Shown here piece after piece: positions 62,291-64,000 of a stretch of 64,000 bases of DNA. This DNA comes from Taenia hydatigena (taxonomy: Eukaryota > Platyhelminthes > Cestoda > Cyclophyllidea > Taeniidae): NCBI GenBank assembly GCA_036345935.2, contig JADWOT020001344.1, forward strand, positions 1 to 64,000, given 5' to 3'. The notes beneath the pieces are model-generated. The model did not search any database. It saw only the letters and a program-made list of their open reading frames with translations, and was not told the DNA's origin. The translations under genes were made by a program, and so were the position numbers. Numbering within the stretch: the first letter of the stretch is position 1; each line of letters opens with the position of its first letter.

Positions 62291-63094
62291 TCCCATTGAT
62301 TGACATAGAGCTCGTGAAGTTGTGCTTTTGCTGCTTATTTCTAATCGCATTCCTAGGCCAATTGTTGTGTTGCATCAGGGAGGACAGTGGCGGTGATTGC
62401 ACCTCTCCAGTAGAGAGGAAGCAACATGATTGTTAAGCCGAAAGCCACGAAAGAATAGTTGGATGAGAGGCAAAGATGAGACGTTCACAGAAGGGAGGAA
62501 GTAGAGGAGAGGATGAAGTAAGGCCATTGTCCTATGTTCCTACACTGTGCTGTTGCACTGCGTTCCTCATTCCCTGTTCTCTTTCTTCCACAGTCTCCTG
62601 GATGCCTTCGTTTGCCCATTTCCCCAACCATGTACTCAAGTGAAGTATGTAGGAATGGACTTTGTGGAAGGAATATAAGTTCCTCTCAATCGACAAGCTC
62701 GAAGACGCTCTTCATGGTTTACTTTGATAAGTGAAATGCACCAGTTGCGACAGTACTTGACTGACGATGCACGTGAATGAGGTTAGTGAGGAGGAGGCTA
62801 TGATGAAGCAGGGTTATAGCACAGCTTATCTCTAATTTCTACAATTTTTATCTGCGCTGACACTTTGGAGTCAAACGATAGAGGGGTGGGTCGAGGTGTT
62901 ACAGATAGATTGGGGCGGAGGCGGTAGAGGTGAGTGATGAGAAGTGGAACAAAGGTGAGTGGATATCGAAGCAGGACTGAGACAGTGAGGAAGAACTGAA
63001 TGGTGGAAACGACGATAACGTGGGAAGTAAGATGGATGTTAAAAGGCGGTGGAATGCGTATGCGGGCATATGTGACTAACCTCTTCCGATTGGA
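62291..63094 (-). pseudogene. Exons 1 and 2 copy of the micro-exon gene (copy 5), splice sites damaged
   Basis: The exon 1 homologue (62830-63094) is open for 88 codons, hydrophobic, and ends IVEIR exactly as at 32.7 kb. Its donor, however, reads ATAAGC instead of GTAAGT. The exon 2 homologue (62291-62436) keeps the frame: EVQSPPLSSL here, EVQTPPLSSL in the 32.5-kb copy. Its acceptor AG is lost, and its donor reads GTTAGT. Frame and residues survive better than the splice sites, so this is a young or alternatively spliced pseudogene. No later exons were found. Confidence 0.5.
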
Positions 63095-64000
63095 TCAGTG
63101 CCACGCGTCGCGGGATGGCTTCATGGGGGCAGGCATCACTGGCCTCTGTGCTTCACTTCGATATGCAGGGCTAGTGATCTTAGCAATTTTCTTTAGCAAA
63201 ACATCTGTAGTAATTTGCCAAGCTAAGGAACCTGTCAAGTTCTGTCTGGCTGGTTATTGTTGGCCCATTTCTCGCCTGCGTTGTGTGGTCTTGGGCGACT
63301 GATACCTCATTCGACCAAACTCTATGTCTCTTAAAGCTAACGGGGCATTGGAGAAAGGGACGAATATTTGGATTATCTTGACTCTTCTCGAAGAAGATGA
63401 ATCAAAGCTCGAGACCGGTGGAGTGGTTCTCTGTTCCTACTCTCTACGTTAAATTTTGTCTAGGAGTAATGATCTTGGGAGAGACTGCGCATTATCAGAG
63501 AAGCGGTTAAATTCTCTTTTTTTCCTTTTCTCTGTTCTCTGAAAATTGGTAGTTAATAATTGTCCTGTGCTCGGCACAGATCCCAGCAGCTATAATGTTT
63601 CTATCGACCGGGTGTTGCTGACTTTGTAAGGTTTGTCTCTTATATTCCCGATATAAAATTGCATTGGTGAATGCCAATGGTAACGTAATCGTACTCCACG
63701 TTTGGATGTGCGCTCGGATTATTCAAGCTTCGCGTATTGTGGTTGTGAACATTGACGGAACTAATCTGCTAGCTTATTATTCATCTCGCGTCAACTTCAA
63801 GAGCATTTCGGTCTCTTTTAAGTCACCGATAAGTGTTTAGAATTGATGAGCCTATTTGTAGGGAGATCGCTGTGTGCTCAAGTTCTTTCCAGGTACCCTC
63901 ATTCGTTAACCCGTCATGCACACTGAGCACATGAAGCGCAAGACCGGCACTGCCTTGCACATAGTCGATGCCTGAAATACTAGAACCAGGTCCTCTAAGT
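63095..64000. other. Nothing recognised to the window end
   Basis: Short chance-like frames only. Confidence 0.4.

Overview
The window looks like nuclear DNA of a parasitic flatworm, most likely a taeniid tapeworm (Echinococcus/Taenia type). The pointers are an HSP70 of the divergent tapeworm type that lacks the C-terminal EEVD tail, a small LTR element with the structure of a taeniid TRIM, two tracts of TTAGGG-type telomere repeat, and a gene with very short, phase-matched exons and short introns. No single one of these proves the genus. Coding density is low, and much of the window is old duplicated sequence, so it resembles subtelomeric DNA.

Layout. 1-2.15 kb: flank of a gene copy that ends just before the window, plus a 304-codon reverse-strand ORF. 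2.15-19.8 kb: mostly unannotatable, with dispersed repeat copies (3.64-4.18 and 4.78-5.05 kb), one arm of a large direct duplication (10.2-13.4 kb) and one arm of a large inverted duplication (13.66-14.73 kb). 19.9-22.2 kb: an HSP70 gene with promoter and poly(A) signal, cut by a single in-frame TAA exactly between its ATPase and substrate-binding domains. 24.87-25.07 kb: a second copy of the HSP70 promoter region with no gene behind it. 25.69 kb: interstitial telomere repeat. 28.66-29.52 kb: a complete, very young TRIM-like element. 32.5-35.24 kb: a nine-exon gene with micro-exons (33, 33 and 57 nt) that I do not recognise; it is the best preserved member of a family. 35.24-39.85 kb: second arm of the direct duplication. 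42.4-42.85 kb: a long hairpin. 44.1-46.7 kb: more repeat copies and two decayed 3' copies of the micro-exon gene. 49.6-52.7 kb: repeat copies and the second arm of the inverted duplication. 55.9 kb: a second telomere-repeat tract. 58.8-63.1 kb: tRNA-like modules and two reverse-strand 5' copies of the micro-exon gene.

How it fits together. The main undescribed item is the micro-exon gene family. Its copies occur on both strands and lie in duplicated blocks with tRNA-like modules in their 3' flanks. Reading frames and exon phases are kept between distant copies while splice sites and stops decay in most of them. This looks like repeated duplication and pseudogene formation around one possibly working member. 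The exon architecture is like that of the micro-exon genes (MEGs) of parasitic flatworms, but I could not match the protein to any named family.
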